Assembly (NCBI GenBank): GCA_017452265.1
Contig: JAFTMS010000025.1
Span: 1-45,468 of the forward strand
DNA from: Bacteroidales bacterium
GTDB lineage: Bacteria > Bacteroidota > Bacteroidia > Bacteroidales > UBA932
Length of the DNA: 45,468 nucleotides
Direction of reading: 5' to 3'
The first letter of the stretch is position 1, and each line of letters starts with the position of its first letter. The notes beneath the pieces were generated by a model. That model did not search any database. It worked only from the letters and a program-made list of their open reading frames with translations, and was not told the origin of the DNA. Made by a program: the position numbers and the translations under genes. Shown here in pieces: positions 43,675 through 45,468 of the stretch.

Positions 43675-45300
43675 ATGAAGATGAAAAAGGAAAACATGAT
43701 TCTCTGGGGGCTTGTGCTGCTTTTTGCAGTGATGATGTCCGTCCCTTTCCTTGTGCCTCACACGGGCCTTCTGGCCCTTTTCGGCATCGTGCCTCTGCTG
43801 TGCATGGACCGCATAGCGGCACAACTTGGGAAAAGGCACGTGTGGATATATCACTATACTGCATTCGTGCTCTGGAACGCCTTCACCACGTTCTGGGTGT
43901 GCAATGCGACGGTCGGGGGCGGCATATTCGCCTGTCTGGCCAACGCCTTACAGATGTCTCTGATATTCGGACTCTTCCGCTTGAGCAAAAAGAAGTTCTC
44001 CGGCTCGCTGCCTTACATTTTCCTTGCGGTGGCCTGGATTGCATGGGAACGATTCTATTTTGATGCGGAAATCTCCTGGCCGTGGCTCGTGCTCGGAAAC
44101 TCGTTTGCAAGGAGCACATGGGCCATACAATGGTATGAGGTCACCGGCTCGCTCGGAGGCTCGCTCTGGGTGTGGGCCTGCAACCTCGGCCTGTTCGGCA
44201 TCCTCGTCTCGTTTTCCGACGGACGCTGGTGGGAGAGGTTCAACGGGAAGGCCAGATTTGCTGCCGTTGCGGGATACGTCCTGCTGCTTGCCTGCCCTCT
44301 CATAGCTTCCGGCATCATCGGAAGGAACTACAAGGACGCCATGGATGCGGACAGCCAGCTTCCTGTGCTCATAGTCCAGCCCAACATAGATCCTTACAAC
44401 AAGTTCCAGGCGATGACTCAGGACCAGCAGAACGCTATCGTAGAGGATCAGATGGCTTCCGTGCTGGCGGAGCGCAAGGCAGACTCAGCGTGCTGCAGTC
44501 CGCTTCTCGTGCTTGCGCCCGAGACCTTCACAAACGACATCATCGTCGGAGATTATCCGAGAAGCCGCACATGGAGGCGCTTCACGAACATGCTCAAGAA
44601 TTATCCGGGGGTCAGCATGCTGTTCGGAGCTTCATCATACGACTATATAGAATCTGCTGAAGCGCCATCACACACTGCGAGAAAACTGAACGACGGTCTA
44701 TGGATCGAATCACATAATTCTGCTCTGATGATCGACGGCTCGCAGCGCACGGAAATCTTCCACAAAAGCCGCCTTGTGGTGGCTGTGGAAAAGACTCCAT
44801 ATCCGGCTATCTTCTGCAAGGTGGACGACATGCTGGGCGGAGTCATGGGAAGATGCGTCGGACAGGACGGGATCAGCCTGCTGCATGTAGGAGACATCCC
44901 TGTGGGCTGTGCGGTATGCTACGAGTCGGTGTACGGGGAATACTATACGGACTATATCCGCAAGGGAGCTCTGGCCATGACTATCATCACAAATGACGCA
45001 TGGTGGGGCAAGACTCCGGGATACAGGCAGCATCTGAGCTATGCCACGCTCCGCGCAATAGAGACACGACGCGCAATTGCACGATGTGCGAATACGGGCA
45101 TAAGCGCCATCATCAGCCCGTCAGGAGAAATCGTCAGCGAGACTTCCTGGTGGGAGCAGGCAATCCTCGAAGGCAGCATTCCGCTCCGCAAGGATCTCAC
45201 ATTCTTCGTAAGACACGGAGATATTACAGGTCGCCTCTGCACATTCATATTCCTTCTGCTCCTGCTTGCCCTCATCGTCCGTTTCACGACGCGTAAATAA
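43675..45300 (+). CDS. lnt: Apolipoprotein N-acyltransferase Lnt
   Basis: 541 residues. Lnt adds the third acyl chain to the N-terminal cysteine of lipoproteins at the inner membrane. The N-terminal half has about six hydrophobic helices (first at about 8-27). The C-terminal nitrilase-type domain has the full triad: Glu283 in LAPETF, Lys364 in FHKSRLV and Cys415 in AVCYESVYG, followed by TNDAWWGKTPG near 439. A last hydrophobic helix is at about 516-534. Lipoproteins encoded nearby (4228, 21303, 45380) would be its substrates. It diverges from the LysE-type gene and is followed after 79 bases by a lipoprotein gene. Confidence 0.95.
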   Translation: MKMKKENMILWGLVLLFAVMMSVPFLVPHTGLLALFGIVPLLCMDRIAAQLGKRHVWIYHYTAFVLWNAFTTFWVCNATVGGGIFACLANALQMSLIFGLFRLSKKKFSGSLPYIFLAVAWIAWERFYFDAEISWPWLVLGNSFARSTWAIQWYEVTGSLGGSLWVWACNLGLFGILVSFSDGRWWERFNGKARFAAVAGYVLLLACPLIASGIIGRNYKDAMDADSQLPVLIVQPNIDPYNKFQAMTQDQQNAIVEDQMASVLAERKADSACCSPLLVLAPETFTNDIIVGDYPRSRTWRRFTNMLKNYPGVSMLFGASSYDYIESAEAPSHTARKLNDGLWIESHNSALMIDGSQRTEIFHKSRLVVAVEKTPYPAIFCKVDDMLGGVMGRCVGQDGISLLHVGDIPVGCAVCYESVYGEYYTDYIRKGALAMTIITNDAWWGKTPGYRQHLSYATLRAIETRRAIARCANTGISAIISPSGEIVSETSWWEQAILEGSIPLRKDLTFFVRHGDITGRLCTFIFLLLLLALIVRFTTRK

Positions 45301-45334
45301 TGTTTTTCAAAGAAGAATTCACACAGTTTCTTAT

Positions 45335-45342
45335 TAACTTTG
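45335..45342 (+). promoter_or_regulatory. Putative -7 promoter element for the right-edge lipoprotein
   Basis: TAACTTTG, matching TAnnTTTG, 38-45 bases before the ATG at 45380. The -33 position is not convincing. Confidence 0.5.
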
Positions 45343-45379
45343 CAGAACACCTATTATCAACTGACAGATAGACATCGAT

Positions 45380-45468
45380 ATGAGAAGAATCAGAACTTAT
45401 TTTGCATTTGCAGCCGTGCTGTCGCTTCTGATGGCAGCTTCCTGCGACAAGACCGTCCCAGATGACAA
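45380..45468 (+). CDS. Lipoprotein, N-terminal fragment (cut by window end)
   Basis: Only 29 codons are visible: a basic start (MRRIR), a hydrophobic stretch and a lipobox AASC with the lipidated cysteine at position 22, followed by DKTVPDD. This is a clear type II signal peptide; the mature protein lies beyond the window, so no function can be given. It has its own -7 element and follows lnt by 79 bases. Confidence 0.7.
   Translation, partial: MRRIRTYFAFAAVLSLLMAASCDKTVPDD

Overview
The window looks like a chromosomal segment of a member of the Bacteroidales (Bacteroidota) with moderately high GC. This rests on DUF4293 and DUF4861 proteins, a DUF362 ferredoxin-like protein, tandem YitT proteins, an AAA-ATPase/PD-(D/E)XK protein and an Rpn-type nuclease relic. 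Many gene starts are also preceded by the Bacteroidota promoter -7 element TAnnTTTG, several with a -33 TTG 19-20 bases upstream. Shine-Dalgarno sequences are mostly absent, as is usual in this phylum. I see no rRNA, tRNA, CRISPR array, prophage or intact insertion sequence. Genus cannot be settled by eye.

Layout. 1-1546: 5'-truncated AAA-ATPase with a C-terminal nuclease domain. 1590-4124 (minus): secreted esterase and membrane-anchored M28 peptidase. 4173-11092: hexuronate catabolism. uxaB and uxaA (minus) diverge from uxaC (plus); kduI and a DUF4861 lipoprotein (minus) have their own promoter and end in a strong terminator. UxaC, UxaB and UxaA take galacturonate to 2-keto-3-deoxygluconate, while KduI handles the unsaturated uronates released by pectin or glycosaminoglycan lyases. 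Two related LacI-type palindromes, at the uxaB and kduI promoters, suggest one shared repressor. 11096-15137: secreted alpha/beta hydrolase, the ABC-F factor EttA, and a membrane AraC-type regulator. 15191-19933: leuS followed by two YitT paralogs. 19937-21876: SPOR lipoprotein plus a catalytically ruined M28 domain fused to a TonB C-terminal domain. 21930-24089: CapA-like protein and PhoH.

24120-25281 is the only gene-poor stretch. It holds an Rpn nuclease relic with an internal deletion, a nearly perfect 40-base palindrome, a degenerate intergenic repeat and a long terminator hairpin. 25282-29173: gyrA followed by a TPR protein (minus). 29287-31605: Clp-family unfoldase, abutting a 40-residue acidic ORF of unknown function that has its own good promoter. 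31817-34613: HAD phosphatase, AI-2E family transporter, secreted esterase. 34620-38407: two tandem secreted MORN-repeat proteins. 38443-45300: uridine phosphorylase-like enzyme, DUF4293, RluD, PASTA protein, DUF362 ferredoxin-like protein, LysE exporter and Lnt. A lipoprotein begins at the right edge.

Most of the window is housekeeping or ordinary catabolism. The least conventional items are the M28 pseudopeptidase-TonB fusion with its SPOR partner, the small acidic ORF convergent with the Clp gene, the 40-base palindrome, the terminator-like hairpin in the kduI leader, and the tandem MORN proteins. None can be called a new system from sequence alone.
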